A stretch of DNA of 54,114 nucleotides from Dehalococcoidia bacterium UBA7891 (lineage in GTDB: Bacteria > Chloroflexota > Dehalococcoidia > Lucifugimonadales > UBA826), in the NCBI GenBank assembly GCA_002500485.1, contig DLRJ01000112.1, positions 1 to 54,114 on the forward strand. Reading direction: 5' to 3'. Made by a program: the position numbers and the translations under genes. Below are positions 8,846-18,169 of the stretch, one piece after another. Position 1 is the stretch's first letter, and each line of letters starts with the position of its first letter. Under the pieces are notes generated by a model. That model saw only the letters and a program-made list of their open reading frames with translations, did not search any database and was not told where the DNA came from.

Positions 8846-9676
8846 ATGATAGGTGAATCTCAAAATGCGGTTCAGAGGTGGCGGAGTCAAGTTCAGGTTC
8901 ATCACGCCCAATCCATATCTGCTCAACAAAACTTTGATCCACATCAGGATTTTTGGAAAGGCATGGCTGAGCAATTTAGGGATGATCCCTATCGAAAAGG
9001 TGATGCTCTAGTCGATAGGCTTGAAGAGGAATTCCGCGGATGTAAAACTTTGGTTGATATCGGTGGTGGGGCTGGTAGGCTAGCGTTGCCTCTGGCCTTA
9101 ACCAGAAAAAAAGTGACAGTTGCAGATTCATCAAGAAGTATGCTTGAAGAGCTAAGAAAGAGTTGTGAAGAAGCGAAAATCCAAAATGTTGAACCAGTTT
9201 TTACACTTTGGGAAGATGCGGTCATACAAGTTCATGAAGGAGCCTTGTGCTCCCATGTCACGTATGGAATAGAGGACATAGAAAAATTTCTGCAAAATGT
9301 GAACCGATATGCTAGTAAACACGTTGTTATAGTTGCCTTTATGAAGTCCCCGCAAGCGCATCTTGGAATCCTTTGGGAAGTTGTTCATGGAGAGAAAAGA
9401 GTTCATTTACCCGGAGTTCCGGAACTAATGGACGTTTTGTGGCATATGGGTCTAACCCCTGAACTGAGCGTCTTGGATCATTTGGGTCCACATATATATA
9501 AATCTGATGAAGATGCCCTGCAGGATCTTCGAAAGCGACTTTATGTAAACCAAGAAACAGAAAAAGATAAAAACCTAATCAGGGCTTTTCAGACACACTT
9601 AAAACCTACTGGAGAAGGGTTGGAATTGGTAAATTCCAACGGTAGGACTTCCTGCATTATTAGCTGGGATAACTAA
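8846..9676 (+). CDS. SAM-dependent methyltransferase, class I
   Basis: A 276-residue protein with the nucleotide-binding motif I LVDIGGGAGRLALPLA (residues 69-84) and an acidic residue at the end of strand 2 (VADSS), as expected for SAM binding. It is a soluble class I methyltransferase. The C-terminal part (residues 150-276) is not one I recognise, so the acceptor is unknown. The start lies 5 bases after the stop of the second PAL-like propeller, which makes the three genes from 6821 a likely operon. The gene converges on, and overlaps by four bases, the aminotransferase gene on the other strand. A role in modifying the propellers' substrate is only a guess from position. Confidence 0.75.
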   Translation: MIGESQNAVQRWRSQVQVHHAQSISAQQNFDPHQDFWKGMAEQFRDDPYRKGDALVDRLEEEFRGCKTLVDIGGGAGRLALPLALTRKKVTVADSSRSMLEELRKSCEEAKIQNVEPVFTLWEDAVIQVHEGALCSHVTYGIEDIEKFLQNVNRYASKHVVIVAFMKSPQAHLGILWEVVHGEKRVHLPGVPELMDVLWHMGLTPELSVLDHLGPHIYKSDEDALQDLRKRLYVNQETEKDKNLIRAFQTHLKPTGEGLELVNSNGRTSCIISWDN

Positions 9677-11001
9677 ATTAAACCTTCTGCTCTTACGTCA
9701 GTTAAAGCGTTTCCAAAGGCTTCTGCAGTTTTGGCTATGTCTTCTTCAGTATGAAATGCACTCATTATGAATCTAGTCCCCGAATGGACTCCATTATTTA
9801 AAAGTGCGAGATTTAGTTGTGCATTTCTGGCGGAGTTTGTCGTCTTTCCCATATCTTCTTTAGATAATATACATATCTCATGATCACAGTCGTGGTCAGT
9901 TCCCAACCTAATGTGGATTAATGAATTCACACCACTGACACACCCGGGAATTTCTTGTTTAGATAAGACTTCATTAAGGCTTCTTTTAAGGAGGTTTCCC
10001 ATTCCGATTGCTTTTTCGTTGATTGGGTCTCTTTTTAGTATTTCCAAAGCTTTAATGCCTGAAGATGCAGAGAGCGGGTTGGCGTTAAATGTCCCGTTGT
10101 GGGCGATTCTTCTGTTTTTGTTGAAATAGGCGTCATCCCTTGGTTCTATCATATTAATTATTTCTGCTTTTCCACACACGGCCCCACCTGGAAGTCCTCC
10201 CCCTAATATTTTTGCCAATGTTGTTAAGTCGGGGGTCACACCGTAATATCCTTGAGCGCCGCCGTCGGATATTCTGAAACCTGTAACCACTTCATCAAAA
10301 ATTAGTACGACACCAAATTTGATAGTGACCTCCCTTAGTGCTTCTAGAAACGTCGGCAATACGGGCTCTAGTCCCATATGAGCTCCGGTTGGTTCTAGAA
10401 TAATGGCCGCGACATCATCGTTATCTTGCAGAGTTTTTTCTACAAGGGAAATGTCATTTGGAGGTAGTATTATCACTGTTTCAAGAGCTTCCTTTGGGAT
10501 ACCCCCGATACCGTCAGCGTCAGCAGATAAATAATCACTCCAGCCATGAAAATGGTCCTCAAATTTTATTATTTTGGATTTTTCGGTGTAGGCTCTTGCC
10601 ATCCTTATCGCCATCATGTCGGCTTCAGTCCCAGAGCTGTGAAATCTGATTTTTTCAGCGCTTGGTATCATCTCTTGAACAAGTTGCCCCCAACGGATTT
10701 CAAGATCAGTCGAACCACTTAGGTGAGTTCCTTTTGCCATTTGATCCTGGACCGCGGTCACAATTTCCGGGTGTGAATGTCCTAGTATGAGAGAACCGTG
10801 ACCGCTCCAAAAATCTATCACCTCATTTCCATCAACGTCATACTTATGAGGCCCCACAGCATGGGTGTAGTAAAGCTGAAACGGATTCTGTCTGCGGGCA
10901 TCGTGGGTGACACCATTCGGAAACATGTGTTTTGCTTTTTCGTGCCTTTGGGCAGATCCCGGATGGGCTGCAATATATTTTTGTTCAATAAGTGTGGCCA
11001 T
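9673..11001 (-). CDS. class III aminotransferase, glutamate-1-semialdehyde aminomutase-like
   Basis: The 442-residue sequence belongs to the PLP-dependent class III family. SSGTEADMMAIRMAR binds the phosphate, FDEVVTGFR supplies Asp236 to the pyridine nitrogen, and Lys264 in TLAKILGGGLPGG is the Schiff-base lysine. It resembles HemL but lies beside a Gfo/Idh-type protein in a catabolic locus rather than with heme genes. A second paralogue occurs at 31353-32642. It is therefore more likely a catabolic aminotransferase or aminomutase than the dedicated tetrapyrrole enzyme. The start is preceded by GGGAG on the coding strand. The gene follows the Gal80-like gene by 14 bases, indicating cotranscription. 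Its 3' end overlaps the convergent methyltransferase gene by 4 bases. Confidence 0.8.
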   Translation of the reverse strand: MATLIEQKYIAAHPGSAQRHEKAKHMFPNGVTHDARRQNPFQLYYTHAVGPHKYDVDGNEVIDFWSGHGSLILGHSHPEIVTAVQDQMAKGTHLSGSTDLEIRWGQLVQEMIPSAEKIRFHSSGTEADMMAIRMARAYTEKSKIIKFEDHFHGWSDYLSADADGIGGIPKEALETVIILPPNDISLVEKTLQDNDDVAAIILEPTGAHMGLEPVLPTFLEALREVTIKFGVVLIFDEVVTGFRISDGGAQGYYGVTPDLTTLAKILGGGLPGGAVCGKAEIINMIEPRDDAYFNKNRRIAHNGTFNANPLSASSGIKALEILKRDPINEKAIGMGNLLKRSLNEVLSKQEIPGCVSGVNSLIHIRLGTDHDCDHEICILSKEDMGKTTNSARNAQLNLALLNNGVHSGTRFIMSAFHTEEDIAKTAEAFGNALTDVRAEGLI

Positions 11002-11015
11002 TCTGTTTAACTCCC

Positions 11016-12113
11016 TTATGGTTTTTGGGTGATTCCTGTATCGGAAGACTTCTGGATTGCATCTAAAAGTTTGTGCCTAGTCAGGGCTGTAGAAAAGCTG
11101 GGTTCAACTTCTGTATTAGTTTTAATACCTTCGGCGAAACGGTCCCACAGCTGGGCAATATTGAAAGGGGCTCCATTAGGTACCGAACTCGGAACTTTGG
11201 TGTAGGATTTAGGCACTTCAAGTTCTACTAAACCAGATCCATTTGGTTGCCCCCCCCAAAGTTTAGATGTACCCGTAGAGGGAGCCTCGCTGCTCGTTAC
11301 CACAAGCGTTCCTTCACTGCCGTAAACTTCAAACCGGTAACCAGAACCATGGTATGGGATAGCACTTACATGAGCCGAGACAGCGGTGCCACTTTCCAAG
11401 ACCCCAGTGATCATAATCGTGTCCGGAGAGCTCACTTCAACCATGCGGTTAGTTTCCTGTTCATGCCATTGCGGGACCTTGGTCGACACGTTTCCTGAAA
11501 TGCTGGCGAATTCGCCGAGGCACATACAAAGAGCATCGATCGAGTGGCCAAAAGGTATTGTCAGGGTAGTTGCTCCTAATTCCACATCTTTTTGCCACGT
11601 ACGACCCGGCGGCCTGGATAACACCCCAGAACTGAACTGGCGCATATTAGCTGACAGAACCTTTCCGATATATCCTTCACTTATTAGGTCTCTGAGGTAT
11701 AGAAAAATCGGTGCGGCGCGGGATTGCAGTCCCACCATAGTTAAAAGACCTTTTTCTTTGGCTAGAGAGGTGATTTCTTCTGCCTCTTTCAAATTTGCAC
11801 CTAGGGGCCATTCGGTATAAATATTTTTGCCTGCTTTCAAAACATCCATTGCAAGGTCGTAATGCTTTGGAACTCTCACTACTACAGCCACGACGTCCAA
11901 ATCAGCTTTGTCTAACATCTCATTGTGGTTGCTGAATGCTAACGGCACTCCATAGGTATCCGCTGCTTCTTTGGCAGTTTCCTCTCGAGAGGTACACACA
12001 GCAGAAAATTCTATCTCCGGCATTTCTGCTATTGCCGGAGCATGGGATCTGGGTGTCCAACCGTATCCAACATTAGCCCCGATGATCCCTACTCGAATCT
12101 TTTTCCCGGACAT
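11016..12113 (-). CDS. Gfo/Idh/MocA-fold protein, Gal80-like, lacking the catalytic lysine
   Basis: The protein (365 aa) begins with a Rossmann motif (VGIIGANVGYGWT) and continues with the Gfo/Idh C-terminal domain. Where catalytic members have an E-K-P motif, this one reads E101-W102-P103, so the conserved lysine is missing. The GWTPRSHAPAI start, YTEWPLGANL, LISEGYIGKV and FGHSIDAL segments recall Gal80, the fungal NAD(P)-binding regulator, and its uncharacterised relatives. It may be an oxidoreductase with altered chemistry or a ligand-sensing protein. An AAGGAT Shine-Dalgarno sequence precedes the ATG. It leads a two-gene unit with the aminotransferase, divergent from the enolase-superfamily operon, and probably shares its regulation. 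The coding strand carries a run of eight G (11250-11257). Confidence 0.75.
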   Translation of the reverse strand: MSGKKIRVGIIGANVGYGWTPRSHAPAIAEMPEIEFSAVCTSREETAKEAADTYGVPLAFSNHNEMLDKADLDVVAVVVRVPKHYDLAMDVLKAGKNIYTEWPLGANLKEAEEITSLAKEKGLLTMVGLQSRAAPIFLYLRDLISEGYIGKVLSANMRQFSSGVLSRPPGRTWQKDVELGATTLTIPFGHSIDALCMCLGEFASISGNVSTKVPQWHEQETNRMVEVSSPDTIMITGVLESGTAVSAHVSAIPYHGSGYRFEVYGSEGTLVVTSSEAPSTGTSKLWGGQPNGSGLVELEVPKSYTKVPSSVPNGAPFNIAQLWDRFAEGIKTNTEVEPSFSTALTRHKLLDAIQKSSDTGITQKP

Positions 12114-12279
12114 ATTTTTTTATCCTTTCTGACCCTTTATCTAGGTGCCGATTCTATCGGTAGTACCCATAAGTAACTATTTTCCGTCGAGTATATAGGA
12201 GTTGGTATCAACAGGTATGAATGTATTCTATAATCAAAAAATTCTGTGGCCGTTTTCTAATATCGGAGATTTGATTATT

Positions 12280-13410
12280 ATGATATCCAAAACCCGTATG
12301 AAAATTACTGATGTTAAATTGATACAGCTTAAAGAGCTTGAATTTGTAGGAAGTATTGAGCCTGCTTGGAACAAAGGTGGTTCGATGCGTTTTAGTAGGG
12401 GTGGTGGATCTTTCACAGAAGTACACACGGATGAGGGAGTCGTTGGTATTGGACCTGGAATGGACCCCTCGCTTGTTGAGCCTGTGAAGAATGTAGTTGT
12501 GGGTGAAGATCCTTTTGAAATTGAACAAATTGCCCAAAGACTCAAATATTATGTCCATACACTTCCGTACAAAGGAGCTGCCGGAGTTGATGTGGCAATT
12601 TGGGATGTTATTGGCAAAGCAAGTGGACAACCGCTGTACAAGTTATGGGGGGGTTCAAAGGATCGTATGATGCCCTATGCCAGCATGATTTTGCTATCAA
12701 CCCCAGAGGAACGTGCAGAGCTGGCCAGCTCATTAAGCGAAGAAGGATGGAAGGCCATAAAACTCAGATTGCATCATGAGACTATCCAGGAAGATATTCG
12801 CACTGTCGAGCTCGTCCGCGATGCTGTCAAAGATTCAATGGAGATCATGGTAGACGCTAACCAGGCTCAGTCATTTGGTAAATGGCAACCTGGTGTAACT
12901 TGGGATTTCCGCCGGGCTTTTGAAACCGCTACTCTTCTGGGAGAATTGGGTGTTTATTGGCTGGAAGAACCATTGCAAAGATATGCTTTTGATGACCTCG
13001 CTAGGTTGAATGACTCGGTCGCGATTCCTATAGCTGGAGGCGAGAACAACCGGGGCATCCACGAATTTAAGACGATGCTAGAAAACAATGTTTACGATGT
13101 GTTGCAGCCGGAGAGTATGGTTTTAGACGGGATTACGGAAGTACGAAAGATAGGGGTGTTATCAGAGCTCTACGGAAAGAAAATCGTTCCACACCACGGA
13201 GGAGGAGATATCGGGGTTATAGCGCATCTTCATCTAGTGGCATCGTGGCCTAACGCGCCATACCTTGAATTACTAAATGATCCGCCAATAGGCAGTTATG
13301 CACATAAATTCGCAATATTTCAAACCCCGCCGATTGTCGAAAATGGGTGGATTTCCTTACCAGATTCTCCAGGCCTGGGTATTGAAATAGATCCCGCATA
13401 CATAGAGTAG
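12280..13410 (+). CDS. mandelate racemase/muconate lactonizing enzyme (enolase superfamily), probable acid-sugar dehydratase
   Basis: From the chosen ATG this is a 376-residue enolase-superfamily enzyme. Metal ligands are Asp192 (VDANQ), Glu229 (LEEPL) and Glu255 (GGENN). Catalytic residues include a K-x-R motif (Lys161, Arg163), Asp273 (YDVLQPE) and His305/306 (VPHHGGG), the Asp-His dyad of the mandelate racemase subgroup. The usual reaction is removal of a proton next to a carboxylate, mostly with dehydration of sugar acids. The exact substrate cannot be read. An in-frame TTG lies at 12202, but family proteins start at MKITDVKL or just before, and GGAG at 12265-12268 supports 12280. The stop codon overlaps the GTG of the MFS gene by one base, implying translational coupling. 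Confidence 0.85.
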   Translation: MISKTRMKITDVKLIQLKELEFVGSIEPAWNKGGSMRFSRGGGSFTEVHTDEGVVGIGPGMDPSLVEPVKNVVVGEDPFEIEQIAQRLKYYVHTLPYKGAAGVDVAIWDVIGKASGQPLYKLWGGSKDRMMPYASMILLSTPEERAELASSLSEEGWKAIKLRLHHETIQEDIRTVELVRDAVKDSMEIMVDANQAQSFGKWQPGVTWDFRRAFETATLLGELGVYWLEEPLQRYAFDDLARLNDSVAIPIAGGENNRGIHEFKTMLENNVYDVLQPESMVLDGITEVRKIGVLSELYGKKIVPHHGGGDIGVIAHLHLVASWPNAPYLELLNDPPIGSYAHKFAIFQTPPIVENGWISLPDSPGLGIEIDPAYIE

Positions 13411-14894
13411 TGTTGGGAAATAAAAAAAATGTAGATTCAATCCCTGATGTTTCTTTGACTTGGGTGCAATGGGTTCAACTGCTGGTGGTAGCATCTGGGG
13501 TGTTCTTGAGCTCCCTCGATGTTAGTGTAAATGTTGCTTTACCTAGAATATCTGATTACTTTTACGCATCTCCGACCACTACTTATTTGATGATAATTTT
13601 TTATCTAGGTACCACTGCGGGTTTGCAACTTACTATGGGGAGAGCAGGGGACGTTTTTGGACTTAGAAAGATATTCATTCTGGGATTAGTAACTTATTCC
13701 TTGGCAATGATTGCAATAGGGTTTTCTCCAAATATTCAATCAGTTGTGGGGTTTAGGGTACTCCAGGCAGTTGGTAATTCGGCCCTTTTAGCGATAGCCC
13801 CTGCGCTTGCTACATCCCTGTTCCCTTCTCGCATTCGTGGCCGGGCACTGGGTGTAATGACCGGTGTTGGGAGTGTGGGAATGATAATAGGCACTTTATA
13901 TGCGGGCGTCGCCTTGGAATATATGTCCTGGCGTTGGATATTTTTCGGCAGGATACCTATTTGTATTCTAGCTATCTTGGGTTCAGTCACTGTTATTCGA
14001 GGGGTCGGAAATCAGAACAATAACAATAATGAGGCGACTAGCTTTGATTGGGTCGGCGGAGTCCTTGCGTTTGTATGTTTGATAGCGTTTGTTGCTTCTA
14101 TGAACATTGCTACGGCAATAGGCTGGCTACGTGTCGAAACATTTGTGTGTTTAGGGGTATTTATTTTTTCAGGAACTTTTTTTGTCAGGCGCCAGTCGAT
14201 TATTCCTGATCCGTTGGTTAAGTTATCAATTATGAAGGATTTGGTAGTTGCCGGTGGATTTGGTGCTAATTTATTTCTCTACATGGGTTCCTTCGTCAAC
14301 TTATTTATACTTCCGTATTTTGTGGGAGAAATAATTGGAGCTTCATCTTTCGTTTTAGGAACATTTCTTTTACTGAATGCTGTTTCAGTATCACTATTTT
14401 CTCCTGTTGGGGGTTATTTATCTGATAAGTTCGGACCTGGATTTATCACAGTGTTGGGTTTGTTTATAGTGTTGGTGGCGCTTATTTCATATACTGCTTT
14501 AACTGCCGATTCTAGCCTTGAGCAGATAGCCTTCAGAATGGTATTTGTTGGGATGGGTATAGGCCTTTTCCAGAGCTCTAATTTGAGCCTAATCATGGGG
14601 AAAATGATACCTTCTGATTTGGGTTCAGGTGGTGCTGTGTCATCAATGTCCAGAGGCCTAGGTAGCGTGACAGCCGTTACACTTTTGGGATGGGCTTTCA
14701 CTTCGATTTATGAAGGGAAATCCCCGGAAGTAGATATTCTACAAGCAGGCTCATCTCCTGATTCAATAGCTGCTTTTATGTATGCCTTCCAGCTTTCATA
14801 TATAGCTGGATCTGTCATTGTGTCGGTTGGACTGGTTTCATCACTAGTTGCTTGGATTGGTTTGAAAAGATCGGAGAACTCGTTCGTGATTTAG
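13410..14894 (+). CDS. MFS transporter, DHA2-like (14-helix type)
   Basis: A 494-residue integral membrane protein with about 14 hydrophobic segments. It has the N-terminal SLDVSVNVALPRIS helix typical of the EmrB/QacA (DHA2) group and the MFS loop GRAGDVFGLRKIF between helices 2 and 3. SRIRGRALGVMTGVGSVGMIIG corresponds to the antiporter-type motif C region. Family members are mostly drug or organic-ion exporters. Translational coupling to the enolase-superfamily gene (stop and GTG overlap by one base) suggests it moves the locus substrate or a product. Direction cannot be inferred from the sequence. The FAH-family gene follows 36 bases downstream. Confidence 0.85.
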   Translation: MLGNKKNVDSIPDVSLTWVQWVQLLVVASGVFLSSLDVSVNVALPRISDYFYASPTTTYLMIIFYLGTTAGLQLTMGRAGDVFGLRKIFILGLVTYSLAMIAIGFSPNIQSVVGFRVLQAVGNSALLAIAPALATSLFPSRIRGRALGVMTGVGSVGMIIGTLYAGVALEYMSWRWIFFGRIPICILAILGSVTVIRGVGNQNNNNNEATSFDWVGGVLAFVCLIAFVASMNIATAIGWLRVETFVCLGVFIFSGTFFVRRQSIIPDPLVKLSIMKDLVVAGGFGANLFLYMGSFVNLFILPYFVGEIIGASSFVLGTFLLLNAVSVSLFSPVGGYLSDKFGPGFITVLGLFIVLVALISYTALTADSSLEQIAFRMVFVGMGIGLFQSSNLSLIMGKMIPSDLGSGGAVSSMSRGLGSVTAVTLLGWAFTSIYEGKSPEVDILQAGSSPDSIAAFMYAFQLSYIAGSVIVSVGLVSSLVAWIGLKRSENSFVI

Positions 14895-14930
14895 TCTATA
14901 ATCGTCAAAAATTCAAAGGTTTGGACGAAT

Positions 14931-15686
14931 ATGAAAATTGCGAGGTTCATGCTTGGATTGGAGGAAACGTGGGGGGTTATTTTGGGAGATTCCATACACG
15001 CCATTCACGGAAGCCCGTACGACATAAAAAACGTCGGTGACAGGATTTGTTCACTATCAGATATCACACTACTCGCTCCTCTTACTTTAACCAATAAAGT
15101 CCCTGCTATAGCTGCTAATTACGGTGAAAAGGATGATCGAGATGGTCCAGGTATTTTCATGAAACAGCCTGGGACATACGCTTCTCACCAAGGAAACATC
15201 ATATATCCACGGAGCTGCAAAAGTGTCATACATGAAGCTGAGGTTGGGGTAGTGATATCTAAAACTGCTCGCCACATCAGTGAATCCGACGCCATGGACT
15301 ACGTGATGGGATTCACATGTGTGAACGATGTTAGTGCAAAAGAAACCGTAGAGAGTGATCTAGGCAAAGGCCTTTCGATGCGGTGGAAACATTTTGATAC
15401 TTTCTGTCCTATGGGGCCTCATATTGAGACGGAAATCGATGATCCGGGGAATCTAAAGATTGAATGTTTTGTAAATGGAGAGTTGTCGACTGGTGGGAAT
15501 ACATCCGAAATGATATTTGCAATACCCAAGTTGATCAGTTGGGTTTCAGAAGTGATGACTTTACAACCAGGGGATATTATTCCGACAGGTTGCCCTGAAA
15601 CTGCCGAAATCAATATAGGTGACGTGGTGGAGGTCCGCATTGAGGGGATCGGTTCCCTTATCAATAATGTAATTGAAGATTATTAA
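14931..15686 (+). CDS. fumarylacetoacetate hydrolase (FAH) family protein
   Basis: The protein (251 aa) has the FAH-family metal site: Glu102 and Glu104 in HEAEVGVVI and Asp133 in CVNDVSAKE. A late segment, GDIIPTGCPE, takes the place of the usual GTPxG loop. Members hydrolyse C-C bonds of 2,4-dioxo acids, decarboxylate oxaloacetate or dehydrate 2-keto-3-deoxy acids. In the oxidative fucose pathway an enolase-superfamily dehydratase and an FAH-family 2,4-diketo-3-deoxyfuconate hydrolase work in one route. The same pairing occurs here, but no sugar-specific residue can be named. The gene lies between the MFS carrier and the double CaiB/BaiF gene on one strand and is likely part of one operon. 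Confidence 0.85.
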   Translation: MKIARFMLGLEETWGVILGDSIHAIHGSPYDIKNVGDRICSLSDITLLAPLTLTNKVPAIAANYGEKDDRDGPGIFMKQPGTYASHQGNIIYPRSCKSVIHEAEVGVVISKTARHISESDAMDYVMGFTCVNDVSAKETVESDLGKGLSMRWKHFDTFCPMGPHIETEIDDPGNLKIECFVNGELSTGGNTSEMIFAIPKLISWVSEVMTLQPGDIIPTGCPETAEINIGDVVEVRIEGIGSLINNVIEDY

Positions 15687-15742
15687 GATAGGCATCTATT
15701 GGCAATTTTGCTATAAGTGGCGTTTAGAAAGGAGGTTTATTG

Positions 15743-18130
15743 ATGGGTACTTTCACTAAACCCTCCGCGCTCGCTCATATTTCTGTACTTGACCTCACAG
15801 GCCCAGAAGGGAATTTGTGCGGGAAGATTTTTGCAGACCTTGGTGCAGATGTCACAAAAATAGAACCTCCCGACGGAGATAAAAGCAGAAAAATAGGACC
15901 ATTGGCATCAGGAGTCAACCAGCCTGATTTCAGCTTATATTTTGCAAATTACAACACGAACAAATATAGCGTTATGTTGGATCTTGAGTCATTAGAAGGA
16001 GCCAACAAATTTATTGAATTGTCAGAGAAGGTCGACGTAGTCATTGAGAATTTTAGACCGGGCTATATGAATCAAATTGGTATTGGGTTCGAGAGATTGT
16101 CTTTAAACAATCCTGGAATTGTGATGGCATCGATCAGCCCCTTTGGCCAAACTGGCCCCTATAGTAGCTTTATAGGTGATGAGTTGATTGTTCAGGCGAT
16201 GGGAGGCGTTATGTATTGCCAGGGAGATGAAATGAAGCCTCCTTGTGTAGCGCCGTGTGAACAGATTTCTCAATTGGCATCGTTTCACGCTGCAACAGGG
16301 GTATTAGCAGCAATAAACCATCGTAATCTCACAGGGAAAGGACAATGTATTGATGTTTCGATGTACGAAATCGCGGCTCAACTTTTATTTAATATAACCA
16401 GGTACACATATCACGGTGACATCGCCCGCAGGATGGGGTCCACGCCCATAATTGCTCCGAACGGACACTATGCATGCTCAGACGGATATATATCGTTAGC
16501 CGTTCTAGAAAACAGACATTGGCGAGAACTGGTGCGATGGATGGATAACGAGAGCCTAGCTGATCCAATGTGGGAGGATATGAATTTTCGCCGATCCCAA
16601 CCCGAGGTTGTTGATATTTTTGTCCGTGATTTTATAGCTGGATTTACAGTGGAAGATTTTTTGGAACAAGCATATTCCCGTCATTTGGCGGTAAGCCGGG
16701 TAAACGAAATTTCAGACATAGCTCAGAGTTCACAATTAAAGGAAAGGAATTATTTCCGTGAAATTATAGATCCGCAAATCGGTGCGTATTTAACCCCCGG
16801 TCCTCCATATCGGTTTGGATTAACACCAACTGCCCGAGACAGACCAGTACCTCGGTTAGGGGAACATCAAGAACGTGTGATTGGGAAGGCGAGAACCGAG
16901 GACTGGAATTCCAAGGAAGCCAATGATCGTCTACATGATGATCATGAGCTCCCTTTGCGAGGGATCAGGATATTGGATTTGAGCCGGGTTTGGTCGGGAC
17001 CTTTTGCGACTCGCTATTTGGGTGATCTTGGAGCGGAAATTATCAAGGTTGAAACCAATAAACATTTGGATACTGGACGAATAGTCACTAACTCGTCACC
17101 GCAATTTCTAGAAATTAACAGGAGTAAGAAAAGCATAACTTTGGACTTCGCTGGGCCTGAAGGTGTGGAACTTATAAAAGAGTTGGTTCAGATTTCTGAC
17201 GTGGTGGTCGAAAATTTCGCCTCTGGCGTACTGAATCGCAGAGGGCTCGGTTATGAAACTCTAAGAAAGGTAAAACCAGATCTTGTGATGATTAGCATGC
17301 CAGGTTATGGTACCGAAGGACCCAAAGCTGAACATGTTGGTTATGGGCAAAGCTTAATGTCTTACGCAGGGTTGTCAAACCTATGGGGTTTTCCTGACTC
17401 CCCTATTGAAAACCATTCGAATGTGCATTTTCCTGATTTTGTGTCGGCAAGCACCACTACCACAGCTATTCTCGCCGCTTTGGAATACAGAAACCAATAT
17501 CGATTTGGCCAACATGTGGAAATCGCCCAGGTTGAGGCGATGGCAGGCTCAATGGGGGTGGCCCTTCTGGATTATTTTGTAAATGGAAAATCGTGGGAAC
17601 CGATCGGGAATAGGAACCCTTGGAGCGCCCCCAACGGATGCTATCCCTGTGAAGGAGAGGATGAATGGTGCGCAATTTCTTGCTCTAATGAGGACAACTG
17701 GAATAATTTGGTTAATTCAATGGGGAATCCGGCTTGGGCTCAAGACCCAAAATTCCAGTCACGAGAAAACCGCCTTATAAATCATGACGAGTTGGACAGT
17801 TATATAAGCCAATGGACGGACAATTTTAAATCACATGATTTGATGAATCTGCTTCAACAACATCTAATTCCTGCAGGGGTAGTTCAGACCGGAGAGCAAC
17901 TATATAACGATCCACATCTCAGGGACCGAGGCTTCATTGTGAGCGTAGACCATTCAGAGTGGGGGGCCGTGGAACACCCTGGAATAGCGATCAAATTCTC
18001 TGATACTCCTGGCCGTATCACTAGGGGCGTGCCATATTTAGGAGAGCATAACGAAGAAATTTTTTCCAATCTGCTAGGAGTGTCTGAGAATGATATGGGC
18101 CAGCTTCTTCAAAAAGAAGTGATATCGTGA
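15743..18130 (+). CDS. tandem-fused CaiB/BaiF (class III) CoA transferase with one catalytic half
   Basis: About 795 residues, roughly twice the usual 400, formed by two complete CaiB/BaiF domains. The first covers residues 10-390 (LDLTGPEGNLCGKIFADLGADVTKIE). The second covers 405-790 (LDLSRVWSGPFATRYLGDLGAEIIKVE). In class III CoA transferases the nucleophile is an Asp ten residues before the GxLAAL helix. The second half has it (Asp565, codon 17435-17437). The first half has Ser176 instead (codon 16268-16270). One half thus appears catalytic and the other structural or regulatory. The family moves CoA between carboxylic acids through an aspartyl-CoA intermediate. ATG at 15743 is preceded by AAAGGAGGT, so it is preferred to the TTG at 15740. 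Acyl substrates are unknown. Confidence 0.85.
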   Translation: MGTFTKPSALAHISVLDLTGPEGNLCGKIFADLGADVTKIEPPDGDKSRKIGPLASGVNQPDFSLYFANYNTNKYSVMLDLESLEGANKFIELSEKVDVVIENFRPGYMNQIGIGFERLSLNNPGIVMASISPFGQTGPYSSFIGDELIVQAMGGVMYCQGDEMKPPCVAPCEQISQLASFHAATGVLAAINHRNLTGKGQCIDVSMYEIAAQLLFNITRYTYHGDIARRMGSTPIIAPNGHYACSDGYISLAVLENRHWRELVRWMDNESLADPMWEDMNFRRSQPEVVDIFVRDFIAGFTVEDFLEQAYSRHLAVSRVNEISDIAQSSQLKERNYFREIIDPQIGAYLTPGPPYRFGLTPTARDRPVPRLGEHQERVIGKARTEDWNSKEANDRLHDDHELPLRGIRILDLSRVWSGPFATRYLGDLGAEIIKVETNKHLDTGRIVTNSSPQFLEINRSKKSITLDFAGPEGVELIKELVQISDVVVENFASGVLNRRGLGYETLRKVKPDLVMISMPGYGTEGPKAEHVGYGQSLMSYAGLSNLWGFPDSPIENHSNVHFPDFVSASTTTTAILAALEYRNQYRFGQHVEIAQVEAMAGSMGVALLDYFVNGKSWEPIGNRNPWSAPNGCYPCEGEDEWCAISCSNEDNWNNLVNSMGNPAWAQDPKFQSRENRLINHDELDSYISQWTDNFKSHDLMNLLQQHLIPAGVVQTGEQLYNDPHLRDRGFIVSVDHSEWGAVEHPGIAIKFSDTPGRITRGVPYLGEHNEEIFSNLLGVSENDMGQLLQKEVIS

Positions 18131-18169
18131 TTTCCAATGATTGCAAGACAAGTGTAAGAGTGGAAGTAG

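Noticed and set aside
9673..11001. HemL (glutamate-1-semialdehyde aminomutase) as the firm name
   Set aside because: Two paralogues exist in the window, neither with heme genes, and the first lies in a catabolic locus, so only the class III family is claimed.
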